Source: Sulfidibacter corallicola
GTDB lineage: Bacteria; Acidobacteriota; Holophagae; Acanthopleuribacterales; Acanthopleuribacteraceae
Length of the DNA stretch: 64,000 nucleotides
Direction of reading: 5' to 3'
Assembly: GCF_017498545.1 (NCBI RefSeq)
Contig: NZ_CP071793.1
Coordinates: forward strand, 5,896,001 to 5,960,000
A program made the position numbers and the translations under genes. The notes under the pieces were generated by a model, which worked only from the letters and a program-made list of their open reading frames with translations, was not told the origin of the DNA and made no database searches. Shown here piece by piece: positions 43,987 to 51,956 of this stretch; positions within the stretch are counted from its first letter, which is position 1; the number at the start of each line of letters is the position of its first letter.

Positions 43987-45532
43987 TTTGGATCGCATGG
44001 AAGCCCTGCTGGAGACGATGGAGCCCGAAGAGATTCGATCCCAATATGGCGCCGCACTTGCCGAGGCGCCCGAATGCGAGCGCATGCTGCACCACTTCGA
44101 AGCCATGGACGACCACCTGGATCACCTCAAATCGGTCGACCCGGCGCCGGCCATGGTACTGCCCAAGCGGCGTCGTGCCAGGTCGGTATTGACCTGGGCC
44201 GTTCCCCTCGCCGCGATCGTGATCATCGCCGTGTTGGTTTCGATCAATCGCGATTTGATCCCACGACCGTCCAGCGAACCGGTGATGAAGGAGAACAACG
44301 TCGCATTCGAACCTCGGCCCGCCTCTCCTGGCGCCGCCGAAGTGGACGCCCTGGTGCGCGATCTCGAGGACGACGTAATGATGGAAAAGGTCGCTGACGG
44401 CGCGCCTCCCCCCAAGCGGACGTTGGAGGAAGCCATGGAGGAGATTCGCGAGAATCGGGAAGTGGCCAAGCTCACCTCTCCGCCCGAAGCGGACCCGATG
44501 CCGGCCGTCGATGCGTCGACCGAATCGGAAGCCCGTCGCCAGAGCGTCGCTTCGGACGAGCCGGTGGGAAGGGCTCAAATCGGGGCCGGTCCCGTCGAAA
44601 TCGAAGAAGAACCGGCCGCCGCGGAACCCGAACTCCAGGCCCTGAGCGGGCGGTTCAGGGACGCCACCGCAACGGAATCGGCACCCCAAGATCCGCCCGA
44701 GAAAAAGGTGGCGGCGCGCAAACCGTTGGCCCCCGCTCCGCGAAAGGACGTGGCGCCGGCGGAATCGACGGTCGCGGAACCCGTCGCGCAGGAAACCACC
44801 GAGATGGTCGTGGCGGAGAGCGAGCTTCGGGAATCCCTCCAATTGAAGGCGGAAGAAACGGTGGTGGTGTCCGAAGCACCGGCGCTAAACGAGGAGGCCG
44901 TCGCGACTGTCGCACCATCGGCTGGGGCCAGTACGCGATCCCGGGTCGAACCGAAGCCCGTTACGGTCGATACGCCCGTGGTGAGCAGGAACGAGGAGCT
45001 CGCCAAACAGGACGACGATACCGATCGCTTTGCGGTGGCGAAAGCCAAATCTTCCACCGCCGGCGCCGCCGAGAATAAGCAGAATGCCGAGGCTTCCTTC
45101 GAGCGTGCGGGAGATCGCCGCGACGCGGGTCGTGCCGCGGCGCCGGAGGCGGATGCGGATAAGCCAACGGTGGAGGTCCTGACGGTCGAGGCACCGATTC
45201 CGACCTCCAAACCGCTGGTAACCATCAATAAAGAGGCCTGGCTGACCGTGTTCCACTCTTCCTGGTCGATTCAAAATCGATTTCCCCAGGGACTTTTCGA
45301 TCGGGGCGGCTCTTTCTCCTGGCCGCTCGTGAGCGACGCGCCCCTGGATTTCGTGGGGTTTCAGCGGGAGTGGCAGGCGCTGCCCCCGTCCAGAAGGCCC
45401 GCGGTCACCCTGCGTGTGCTCGAACAACAGGATGACCTGTTGCGGGTGAAGCTGAGTTGGTCGTCGCAGGAAAGTGTGTTGATCTTCGATTTTCGAGGCA
45501 AATCTTGCGTGGGCATTCGACCCGAGCCTTGA
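43970..45532 (+). CDS. Probable membrane-bound anti-sigma factor with long disordered region
   Basis: 520 residues. The short N-terminal cytoplasmic part (1-70) is helical and acidic and contains CERMLHHF but no full zinc-binding HxxxCxxC motif. One transmembrane helix lies at about 72-91 after KRRRAR. Residues about 100-400 are low-complexity, rich in Glu, Ala, Pro and Val and predicted disordered, reaching into the periplasm. The last 100 residues look globular (AWLTVFHSSWSIQNRF onward, several Trp). The ATG at 43970 follows GGAGGCGGAAC and overlaps the sigma gene by 17 bases, so translation is coupled. Position and topology suggest regulation of the sigma factor by an envelope signal; no recognisable anti-sigma domain confirms it. 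Confidence 0.65.
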   Translation: MTDKLDLDRMEALLETMEPEEIRSQYGAALAEAPECERMLHHFEAMDDHLDHLKSVDPAPAMVLPKRRRARSVLTWAVPLAAIVIIAVLVSINRDLIPRPSSEPVMKENNVAFEPRPASPGAAEVDALVRDLEDDVMMEKVADGAPPPKRTLEEAMEEIRENREVAKLTSPPEADPMPAVDASTESEARRQSVASDEPVGRAQIGAGPVEIEEEPAAAEPELQALSGRFRDATATESAPQDPPEKKVAARKPLAPAPRKDVAPAESTVAEPVAQETTEMVVAESELRESLQLKAEETVVVSEAPALNEEAVATVAPSAGASTRSRVEPKPVTVDTPVVSRNEELAKQDDDTDRFAVAKAKSSTAGAAENKQNAEASFERAGDRRDAGRAAAPEADADKPTVEVLTVEAPIPTSKPLVTINKEAWLTVFHSSWSIQNRFPQGLFDRGGSFSWPLVSDAPLDFVGFQREWQALPPSRRPAVTLRVLEQQDDLLRVKLSWSSQESVLIFDFRGKSCVGIRPEP

Positions 45533-45796
45533 CGCCCGGGACGGAAGGCGCGCTCCGCTGTGGTGACATGATATCGAGTGGAAAAACATGGGGTTACGGT
45601 CGTTCCTCGGCTTCGGTTTTTCGGTGTCCGCCCTCTCTTTTTTCTACCAAAGCTGGTAAACTTGGGTATATCGAGCCGTTTGCACATATCACACATCATG
45701 GTTCATGGATTCGCGATATCCGCATGATGAGGCGGTCTGCCGCCTCCTGCACAAATGCGGGCGGCACCGCTCGCCTGAACATGGAGGAGGATGGAA

Positions 45797-46660
45797 ATGG
45801 AAGCTAAAAAAATTCTTCTGCCGACTGATTTTTCCCCTTGTGCCAGCGCGGCGCTGAGCACGGCCTTGTTTTACGCCGACACCCTGGGTGCCGAACTCCA
45901 CATTCTGCACGCCATCGTCCGCCCCGAGCAGGAAGAATCCCTGCCGTTTCCCGATCCGGATGAATTGGAAAGGGCGATGCAGAAAGTTGCCGAAGTGGAA
46001 ATGCAAAAGCTGTTGCATACCTACAAGGAACTACCGCTCGACATCGTCGAAATCACCCGTCGCGGCATCACCAATTCCGGCGTCATCCTGGACTACATTC
46101 AAAAAAACGAAATCGATATGACGGTCATGGGCACCCACGGTAGAACCGGCCTGAAACACTTCTTCCTGGGCAGTGTGGCCGAAGAAGTGGTGCGGCTCTC
46201 CGAATGTCCCGTGATCACGACCCGATGGGTGGAGGGTGCCGATCCGCTCAAAGCCGTCGATCGCATTTTGGTACCGGTGGACTTTTCCGAAATCTCCGAG
46301 AAGTCCCTGACGACCGCCGCCGATTTGGCCCGCTTCCACAGCGCCAGCGCGACCTTGGTTCACGTCCTCGAAGACTATGCCTTTCCCCAGGGTTGGGAAG
46401 CCGGCGCCGTGCTCGTGGATCAACGAGGTGCCGATCTCGAGAAACTGGCCGGCAAGTACTTCGCTCACGACCAGAAATGGGAGACGCGGGTGTTGATGGG
46501 TCCGCCGGTCCGCACCCTGCTGAACTATCTGGAGTCCTATCCGCACGACCTGTTGGTATGCGCCACCCATGGGTTCACCGGCTGGGGCCACGTTCTGCTC
46601 GGGAGCATCGCCGAACGTTTGGTGCGTCTGGCGGGTTGCCCGGTCTATACGGTGAAGTAA
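45797..46660 (+). CDS. Tandem universal stress protein (two UspA domains)
   Basis: Cytoplasmic stress-associated protein of 287 residues with two Usp domains (about 1-145 and 150-287). Each ends in the ATP-binding signature G-x2-G-x9-G-S: GTHGRTGLKHFFLGS in the first; the second has ATHGFTGWGHVLLGS, also complete. Both domains start with the expected ILLPTDFS / ILVPVDFS strand. So both are probably nucleotide-binding. The ATG at 45797 is 6 bases from GGAGGAGG; an ATG at 45791 would touch the binding site. A long inverted repeat (46674-46681 with 46728-46735) just after the stop may act as a terminator. It is monocistronic. Confidence 0.9.
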   Translation: MEAKKILLPTDFSPCASAALSTALFYADTLGAELHILHAIVRPEQEESLPFPDPDELERAMQKVAEVEMQKLLHTYKELPLDIVEITRRGITNSGVILDYIQKNEIDMTVMGTHGRTGLKHFFLGSVAEEVVRLSECPVITTRWVEGADPLKAVDRILVPVDFSEISEKSLTTAADLARFHSASATLVHVLEDYAFPQGWEAGAVLVDQRGADLEKLAGKYFAHDQKWETRVLMGPPVRTLLNYLESYPHDLLVCATHGFTGWGHVLLGSIAERLVRLAGCPVYTVK

Positions 46661-46764
46661 AAACCCACATGGGTCGGGCCGGCGAACGGTGCGGAGCGGG
46701 CGAGCTGCCCGATACCGGAGACTGCGTCGGCCCGATCGCGAAAATTCGCGGTTAGGCCCACAAC

Positions 46765-46977
46765 GCAAAAAGCCCGTCGCTCAAACCATTGCGGTGTGAC
46801 GACAGGCTTTCGGCTCCTCGTGAGAGGAGGGTGGGGATGCAATCGTATTTGGAAGGCCAAGTTAGGTGGGCCAAAGGATGGAGGGAAAAAAAGAGGTGGG
46901 AATTGAAAAGGTGGGCCAAAAGGTGGCGGTCTTGCATCCCCGTCCCGGTTGGACACGAGGCCCGACCAGGATAATGT
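46765..46977 (-). ncRNA. Possible structured small RNA with repeated CCCACC motifs
   Basis: The 620-base gap between uspA and the TPR gene contains no gene but much structure. On the minus strand a TACAAT hexamer (46989-46984) could start a transcript near 46977. GGGGATGCAA and TTGCATCCCC (46941-46932 and 46842-46833) form a perfect 10-base closing stem. Between them are four or five CCACC/CCCACC boxes, including a 12-base direct repeat (plus-strand aggtgggccaaa at 46864 and 46909). A CTCCTC/GAGGAG tetraloop hairpin (46814-46829) and a terminator-like hairpin with T5 end it. The boxes are complementary to Shine-Dalgarno-like sequences. No known RNA family was recognised and the -35 element is poor. 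Confidence 0.35.
46767..46810 (-). terminator. Terminator-like hairpin reading on the minus strand
   Basis: Read on the minus strand, AAAGCCTGTCG pairs with CGACGGGCTTT with one mismatch around a 20-base loop and is followed by further T's. No minus-strand protein gene precedes it, which is the main reason to suspect a small RNA here. Confidence 0.5.
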
Positions 46978-47283
46978 GGCTGCATTGTAGCAGGATTGTC
47001 CTGGGAAGAAAAGCGACAAAGGGAAAATTATCTGCCCCGGTTTTATGCGTTGCGCCCAGGAGCGGCGCCGGGGGCTGGTCAAAGGTCTCGAACGGGCCCG
47101 AAAGGTTCGTGAGTGTGTATTCAGAGCCTCTTTCGAGCCGTCTCCGTGCGGGCCGAAAGGCCCTGATAGGCCCTTGAAACCAAGCGTGTTTGTCCAATTC
47201 GGCAGCTTGACATCGAAGGGGGGCTTTCCTAAACTGAGGGTGGATATCAATGGCAGCATTTTTCTCTTAGGCTGGACGGGTTT

Positions 47284-49338
47284 ATGAGCGCAAACGTTGA
47301 GGATCTCTACCTCAAAGGGTTTATGGCGTTTACCTCCAAGGAATACGCCAAGGCCAAAGCTTTCTGGGAACAAGTACTCAAACAGGACCCCAATCACGAA
47401 AAAGCCCGCAAGGGTTTGATGGAATTGCAACAGACACTCTCCAGCAGCGGTGCTTCCCGAAGTGGCGCCTCCATGAGCGGCTCTCGAAGCGGAGCTTCCA
47501 TGAGTGGTGCGCGGAGCGGCGTATCGATGAGCGGCGCCTCCCATTCCGGCACGCCCAATCCCTTGGCCGGAGAGACGAAAAAGCGCACATCCAAGGAAAT
47601 ATTGCAGGAAATCAAGCGCCTCTACGGTGCCAAGCAATATCTCGAAGCCCGCGGCCTGTGCGAACTACTCTTGCGCAAGCACCCCAATAACAAGGATTTG
47701 CGTGGCCTGTTCCAAAAGATCGATGCACGCTGCAAGGCTGGGGGAAAGCCTTCCGCCCCGCCCGTTCAGCAACGCAAACCCAGCGAAACCAGTTCGCCAG
47801 ATCTCGAATCCACCATGTATTACACGTCCCAGGCCGAAGCCTACATGGATCAGCATGACGGCGCTGCGGCCGGCGCGCCCGAGGTGGATGTCGACAAATT
47901 GATCCAGCAAGGGGTCCAACTCTACGAAGTACAGGATTACGACCGCGCGCTCCAGGCCTGGCAGAAGGCTCTGGATGCCGACCCCGAAAACCGCATCGTC
48001 AAAGATTACATCCAGAATGTGCGGGCCATGATGGCCGAGGAATCGGGCGGCCCCGAACCGGCCCCCGAGCCGCCGGCCGCGCCTTCCGCCGACGCCGGTC
48101 TGCCTTCCAAGGAAGCGCTGCTCCAGGCCTATAACGACGGTTTGCGCCTTTACGAAGAGCGCCATTACCCACAGGCCATGGAAAAATGGAATTTCATCCT
48201 CAAATTCCACCCCAACCACCGTGAAACCCTTCAGTGCCTCGAAAAAACCAAGGCCGCCATCGGGCTTCAGGAAAAACACGCCTCCGAATTGGAGCGCGCC
48301 AAGCAGGAACTGCTCGGCGGCAATCACGAGGAAGCCGAAGACATCGTCGCGCGTTTGGCCACCGAGGTTCCCGATCTCGATGGGTTGGATGCCGTGCGCA
48401 AGTCCATCGAGAATCGCAAGCGCCAGATCAACGAAATACGCAGTCTCGAACTCGAGACCAACGAAGGCCAGGAAAAGCCCGTGGCCACCAAGACGAGCGA
48501 CGAAGAGATCACCAAGTTCTTCACGCCCGACACCGGTGAGGGCACGGGTGAGGCCCGTCAGGTCACGCGCATCATTCAGACTGGGCAAGAAAAGAAACCG
48601 GTCAGCAAGTTCCTGTTGATCGGGGTGCCCATCATCTTGATCGGGATCGCCTTCGGTACCTATTTCGGCTACCGCTACGTCAACCAGATGTCGATTCCCG
48701 AGGAAAAGGACGAGGAAGTCTACATTCCCACCACCAGTGAGGTCAACTGGAACGGGGCGCGCCAGAAGTGCGAGGATTTTCTCCTGTTCGGCAAGGAATA
48801 CTACGATTCGCAGAACTTCGCGTTTTCCATCCTGTCGTTCAGTCGAGTGGTCGAAGTGGCCACGCCGCGGGTTGCCGAAATCCGCTCCATCGAACTGGGC
48901 AAGCGGACCTTCGAGCTCAAAGACGAGTTGGATCGTCTGACGGAACTCATGTCCGAGGCCAAACTGGGGCTCCGCCAGTCCGAGTCCAAATTGGTGGCCG
49001 ACGAATCGGTGGGTGAAAAAGAGCTCAAGCGCGCCGAGACCGATGTGCGTCGGGGCAACCTCTCCCCGGCGATCGAAACCTACAGTGCCGCGTTGACCCA
49101 AAACCTGGAAGACCCGGCCCTTCGCGAACAACTGGGTTCGATTCTCGAGCAAATGGCCTTCAAGAAGCTCGAAGAGGATCAGCCGGACGAGGCCATGACC
49201 CTGTTCAAGCAATCCACGGTGGTCAAGCCCGCCTTCGAAATGCCGCGCCGGCATATGGAAGTGATCAAGCGGTTCTTCAATGGTAAGATCACCGCGGTGG
49301 AAAAAGACCAGTGGTTCTTCTTTTTCATCAACGCTTGA
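47284..49338 (+). CDS. TPR-repeat single-pass membrane protein
   Basis: 684 residues. TPR-like helical pairs occur at about 6-50, 98-145, 195-250 and 280-330 (for example LYEVQDYDRALQAWQKALDADPEN). A Ser/Gly/Ala-rich linker (53-90) separates the first from the rest. A transmembrane helix lies at about 441-463 (FLLIGVPIILIGIAFGTYFGY), and a second helical TPR-like region (about 480-665) lies beyond it. The long N-terminal part is therefore probably cytoplasmic and the C-terminal part periplasmic. Such architecture suits a scaffold between cytoplasmic and envelope complexes; no catalytic motif is seen. The next gene, a small zinc-ribbon membrane protein, is 58 bases downstream and probably co-transcribed. 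Confidence 0.75.
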   Translation: MSANVEDLYLKGFMAFTSKEYAKAKAFWEQVLKQDPNHEKARKGLMELQQTLSSSGASRSGASMSGSRSGASMSGARSGVSMSGASHSGTPNPLAGETKKRTSKEILQEIKRLYGAKQYLEARGLCELLLRKHPNNKDLRGLFQKIDARCKAGGKPSAPPVQQRKPSETSSPDLESTMYYTSQAEAYMDQHDGAAAGAPEVDVDKLIQQGVQLYEVQDYDRALQAWQKALDADPENRIVKDYIQNVRAMMAEESGGPEPAPEPPAAPSADAGLPSKEALLQAYNDGLRLYEERHYPQAMEKWNFILKFHPNHRETLQCLEKTKAAIGLQEKHASELERAKQELLGGNHEEAEDIVARLATEVPDLDGLDAVRKSIENRKRQINEIRSLELETNEGQEKPVATKTSDEEITKFFTPDTGEGTGEARQVTRIIQTGQEKKPVSKFLLIGVPIILIGIAFGTYFGYRYVNQMSIPEEKDEEVYIPTTSEVNWNGARQKCEDFLLFGKEYYDSQNFAFSILSFSRVVEVATPRVAEIRSIELGKRTFELKDELDRLTELMSEAKLGLRQSESKLVADESVGEKELKRAETDVRRGNLSPAIETYSAALTQNLEDPALREQLGSILEQMAFKKLEEDQPDEAMTLFKQSTVVKPAFEMPRRHMEVIKRFFNGKITAVEKDQWFFFFINA
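47440..47553 (+). repeat. Imperfect SGAS/SGAR repeat tract
   Basis: Encodes about seven short Ser-Gly-Ala-(Ser/Arg)-Met units in the TPR protein linker (residues 53-90). The units share agcggcgcc/agcggagc-type DNA and look expanded by duplication. Confidence 0.8.
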
Positions 49339-49396
49339 GAGCCCAGCTCGGCGACACGCCCATCGTGCCTGCCGCGATGGGTGCAGGAGACAATTC

Positions 49397-49999
49397 GTGA
49401 AGGTCTGCTACGTTTGCGGCGCCGCTCTGGCTCCCGACGAGCCCCAGTGCGGCCAGTGTCGCACCACGCGTGAAACCCTCGCCGCGCTCCGGTCGGCTCG
49501 TGCCACCCCGAGGTTTCTGTTTGGATCGGCCAAAGCCGCCAGCCTGCCGTCTCGTGTGGAAGCCGACACGCCTTCGCGTCCCGTCGTCGAGGACAAACCC
49601 AAGAAGGCCGCACCCAAACCCAAGCCGGCCGTGGTGTTCAGCGCCGATGGCGATTCCGAACCCGATCTGGATTTGATCGTCGAGCGCGATTCGCCCCTCG
49701 ACATGGTCGCCGAACCCGAGCCCGCCCGCGAGCCGCTGCTCGTGCGCGGATCGGCACATGTCGCCGACGTGGCGATGGTGCTGCTCTTCAACGCGTGGGT
49801 CCTGTTCATGATTCTTTGGCTTTCCCATAGGGATTTCTCGGACCTGGTGACGTTCAGTCTGCTGCCGATTCTCTTCGTGATGCTCAGCTTTACCTTTTTG
49901 TATTTTTGGCTGTTTCTCGGGCTTTTCAAGAAAACGCTTGGGACCATGCTGGTGGAGTACCTGCGCGACCGCAAGAGCGAACCGCCCCTGGCCTCTTGA
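49397..49999 (+). CDS. Zinc-ribbon and RDD-like membrane protein
   Basis: 200 residues. An N-terminal zinc ribbon (CYVCGAALAPDEPQCGQC, residues 4-21) is followed by a Pro/Lys/Asp-rich linker and two transmembrane helices (about 120-140 and 148-173). The stretch after the second helix, KKTLGTMLVEYLRDR, resembles the end of RDD-family domains. Function unknown; RDD proteins have been linked to ion transport, but this one lacks the full signature. The start is GTG at 49397 with GGAGA 8 bases upstream; a longer frame from 49280 would overlap the preceding gene. Convergent with the DUF1573 gene, with a terminator between. Confidence 0.65.
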   Translation: MKVCYVCGAALAPDEPQCGQCRTTRETLAALRSARATPRFLFGSAKAASLPSRVEADTPSRPVVEDKPKKAAPKPKPAVVFSADGDSEPDLDLIVERDSPLDMVAEPEPAREPLLVRGSAHVADVAMVLLFNAWVLFMILWLSHRDFSDLVTFSLLPILFVMLSFTFLYFWLFLGLFKKTLGTMLVEYLRDRKSEPPLAS

Positions 50000-50070
50000 G
50001 GCCTGTGTTGCCGCTTGCAAGTGCTTTTGCGCGGCGCAATCGGCAGTGGTTTTCGGATGACTGGGCATAA

Positions 50071-50097
50071 AAAAAGCGCCCTCGACGGGGCGCTTTT
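50071..50097. terminator. Bidirectional rho-independent terminator
   Basis: AAAAGCGCC / GGCGCTTTT form a stem around CTCGACGG, with T's following on one strand and A's preceding for the other. It separates the convergent zinc-ribbon and DUF1573 genes. Confidence 0.8.
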
Positions 50098-50130
50098 CGA
50101 TTTGTTTCCGCGAAGTGGCGTTCGGCGGAA

Positions 50131-51141
50131 TCACTTTTGAGGTTCGACCACACTGCCGCGAATGGGAATGACCACCCGCGCCTGGGCATCGAGATCCGTG
50201 TTCATGGTGATGGTGCCGTTGAATTTTCCGACGGGTGCCTTGTCGCTCAACGTGACTTCCAAGCGCTTTTGCTTGGCGCCGTCTTCGGCGACGGCCACAT
50301 TCAGGTAATCCAGGCTTGATTTGATGTCACTCAATTTGAAGTCTTTCTCCTCGCTGGATTCGACCCGCAGATTGATTTTGCGCTCTTTGCCTTTCTTCGA
50401 GGCGAACATGAACACCGAACCCGGGGTGACCCGCAGGGGCTTTTGAATGTTGATCGTGACCGAAGCGCGCATATCCGCTTGAGATTCGGAATTGGTCTTG
50501 TAGGTGAGATACCCGCTGAGGCGCGACTTTCCTTCCGGGAACTGAGCGCCGTCAACGGTGACGATCAGTTTGACGGTTTTTTCGTCCACGCGCTGTTGAT
50601 CCACGGTGACATAGGCCGGCTGGGATTTGATGTCGGAGATTTCCAGCCGATCCAGTTTGTTGGTGGAAACGGTGATTTCCTGTTTTGCCACCTGGCCGGT
50701 TTTTGCACGCGGGAAGAACAGGCTCATCGGTTTGGCCACGATGTCGGTGACCACGTTCGCCGTGATCTTGACGACGGTCTGGGCTTCGCCCCCGTTTTCG
50801 GCGACCTCGTTGGTCAGGATCGTCACCGATTTGGAAATCTTTCCGGAGAAACGGCCGGAATTGAAGGTGACCGGGATTTCGCCGGCTTCGCCGGGCTGGA
50901 AAACGGATTTTTCGGGCTTGGCCGAGGTACAGCCGCATGACGTCTTCACGTTCTTAATCTCGAGTGGCGCATCCCCCGTGTTGGTGAACTGGAACGCCGT
51001 GGATACTTTGGATCCTTTGTCGATGTCACCGAAATCATGGGACATCTTTTCCATTTGTAGCTTGGGCCCGCTCCCGTCCTGGGCGAATCCAAGAAAGGAG
51101 ACGGCTGCCAGAAGGGTGATGGCCAGGAATTTCAACTTCAT
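50131..51141 (-). CDS. Secreted DUF1573-domain protein
   Basis: 336 residues with a signal peptide (1-21, ending GFA-QD). The DUF1573 domain follows: HDFGDIDKGSKV, FQFTNTGDAPLEI, VKTSCGCT and FQPGEAGEIPVTFN, an Ig-like/ASH-type fold found in many periplasmic and surface proteins. Residues about 135-330 are two further beta-rich, probably Ig-like segments. Function unknown; the SCGC cysteines may bind metal or form a disulfide. The start at 51141 follows GAGGAGGT; an in-frame start at 51192 would break the signal peptide. A perfect palindrome lies upstream at 51213. Confidence 0.8.
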   Translation of the reverse strand: MKLKFLAITLLAAVSFLGFAQDGSGPKLQMEKMSHDFGDIDKGSKVSTAFQFTNTGDAPLEIKNVKTSCGCTSAKPEKSVFQPGEAGEIPVTFNSGRFSGKISKSVTILTNEVAENGGEAQTVVKITANVVTDIVAKPMSLFFPRAKTGQVAKQEITVSTNKLDRLEISDIKSQPAYVTVDQQRVDEKTVKLIVTVDGAQFPEGKSRLSGYLTYKTNSESQADMRASVTINIQKPLRVTPGSVFMFASKKGKERKINLRVESSEEKDFKLSDIKSSLDYLNVAVAEDGAKQKRLEVTLSDKAPVGKFNGTITMNTDLDAQARVVIPIRGSVVEPQK

Positions 51142-51956
51142 GGAAAAGGTACCTCCTCGTTTCCATGCAAACGCTGGGTTAAAGAATTGCAAATTTCACA
51201 TTCTAGCATTTTGGTGACAAGTTGTCACCCAGGTGGCTAGAGATGTCACTAAGGTGTTGGTAGTAGAAGGTTTGTTGCCTCGACACGGTGCGCCTGAAAG
51301 AGGTCGGAGGTCGAGTGAAGCATAGGTTGGCGTAAAACCCGCAAGAAATCGTTGCGTAATCCCAAATACGAAAGGGTTCACCGACCCGTTCTCCAACTTT
51401 CTCAACAGATCCCCTCGAAAGACAAGTGATAAAACTAGCAAATCCGGTTTTTTCGTCGCCTGCGTGACCGAGCCTGCTTATCCGGCACACGCCCGCATCG
51501 CGAGGCTCATTCGGCCGCGATCCGCAGGTAGGGAATCGGATTTCCAAACAAGAAACGTATGTGAATACGGAGTCGTTCCATTTCCTTTCCATCCGACGGG
51601 TTTGTCGAATGGCGGTCCGCGGCCGACCGGCGAACCTCCACTGAACGCCAGTGTCGAACTGGAGAGCATCTCCCGAAGATTCTTTCCGGTGCGATTCCCG
51701 GCAGAATTCACCGTTCATTTGGCTGGTTCCCACGAGCGGAACCGCTAAAATGTTCTGGGACGCACGAGGTTGTCGGCGGCAGATCGGCAGAGGCCGTGAA
51801 ACCGTGGTCCGGTACTCCGAGGTCCTTGTGATAACATAGCTTATTTCAAGGTGCCGTCATGGCGGGTCGGTTGGGCGAATCCACGACGCGCCGTCCATGT
51901 ACTTCAATGACCGAATCGGGCTGCAGAACATCGGTCGATAAAAATGGGGGACCTAT
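51142..51956. other. Long intergenic region with no gene recognised
   Basis: About 815 bases of mixed composition between divergent genes. Apart from the palindrome at 51213 I see no promoter, RNA or repeat that I would defend. Open frames inside lack ribosome binding sites and similarity. Confidence 0.5.
51213..51229. promoter_or_regulatory. Perfect palindrome, possible operator
   Basis: GGTGACAA-G-TTGTCACC is an 8-base perfect inverted repeat about 72 bases upstream of the DUF1573 start. A further GTGACAT-like half site (minus strand, near 51245) follows. Its shape suits a dimeric repressor or activator site. Confidence 0.35.

Noticed and set aside
46749..46830. Resemblance to a c-di-GMP-I riboswitch (CGCAAA, AAACCATTGC)
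   Set aside because: The first paired region and the GGGACGCAAAG core are missing, and the next gene starts more than 450 bases away.
47440..47553. Serine/glycine repeat as a CRISPR or mobile repeat
   Set aside because: It is an in-frame coding repeat without spacers.
51464..51748. 94-codon frame in the 51 kb intergenic region
   Set aside because: No binding site or similarity; composition does not match neighbouring genes.
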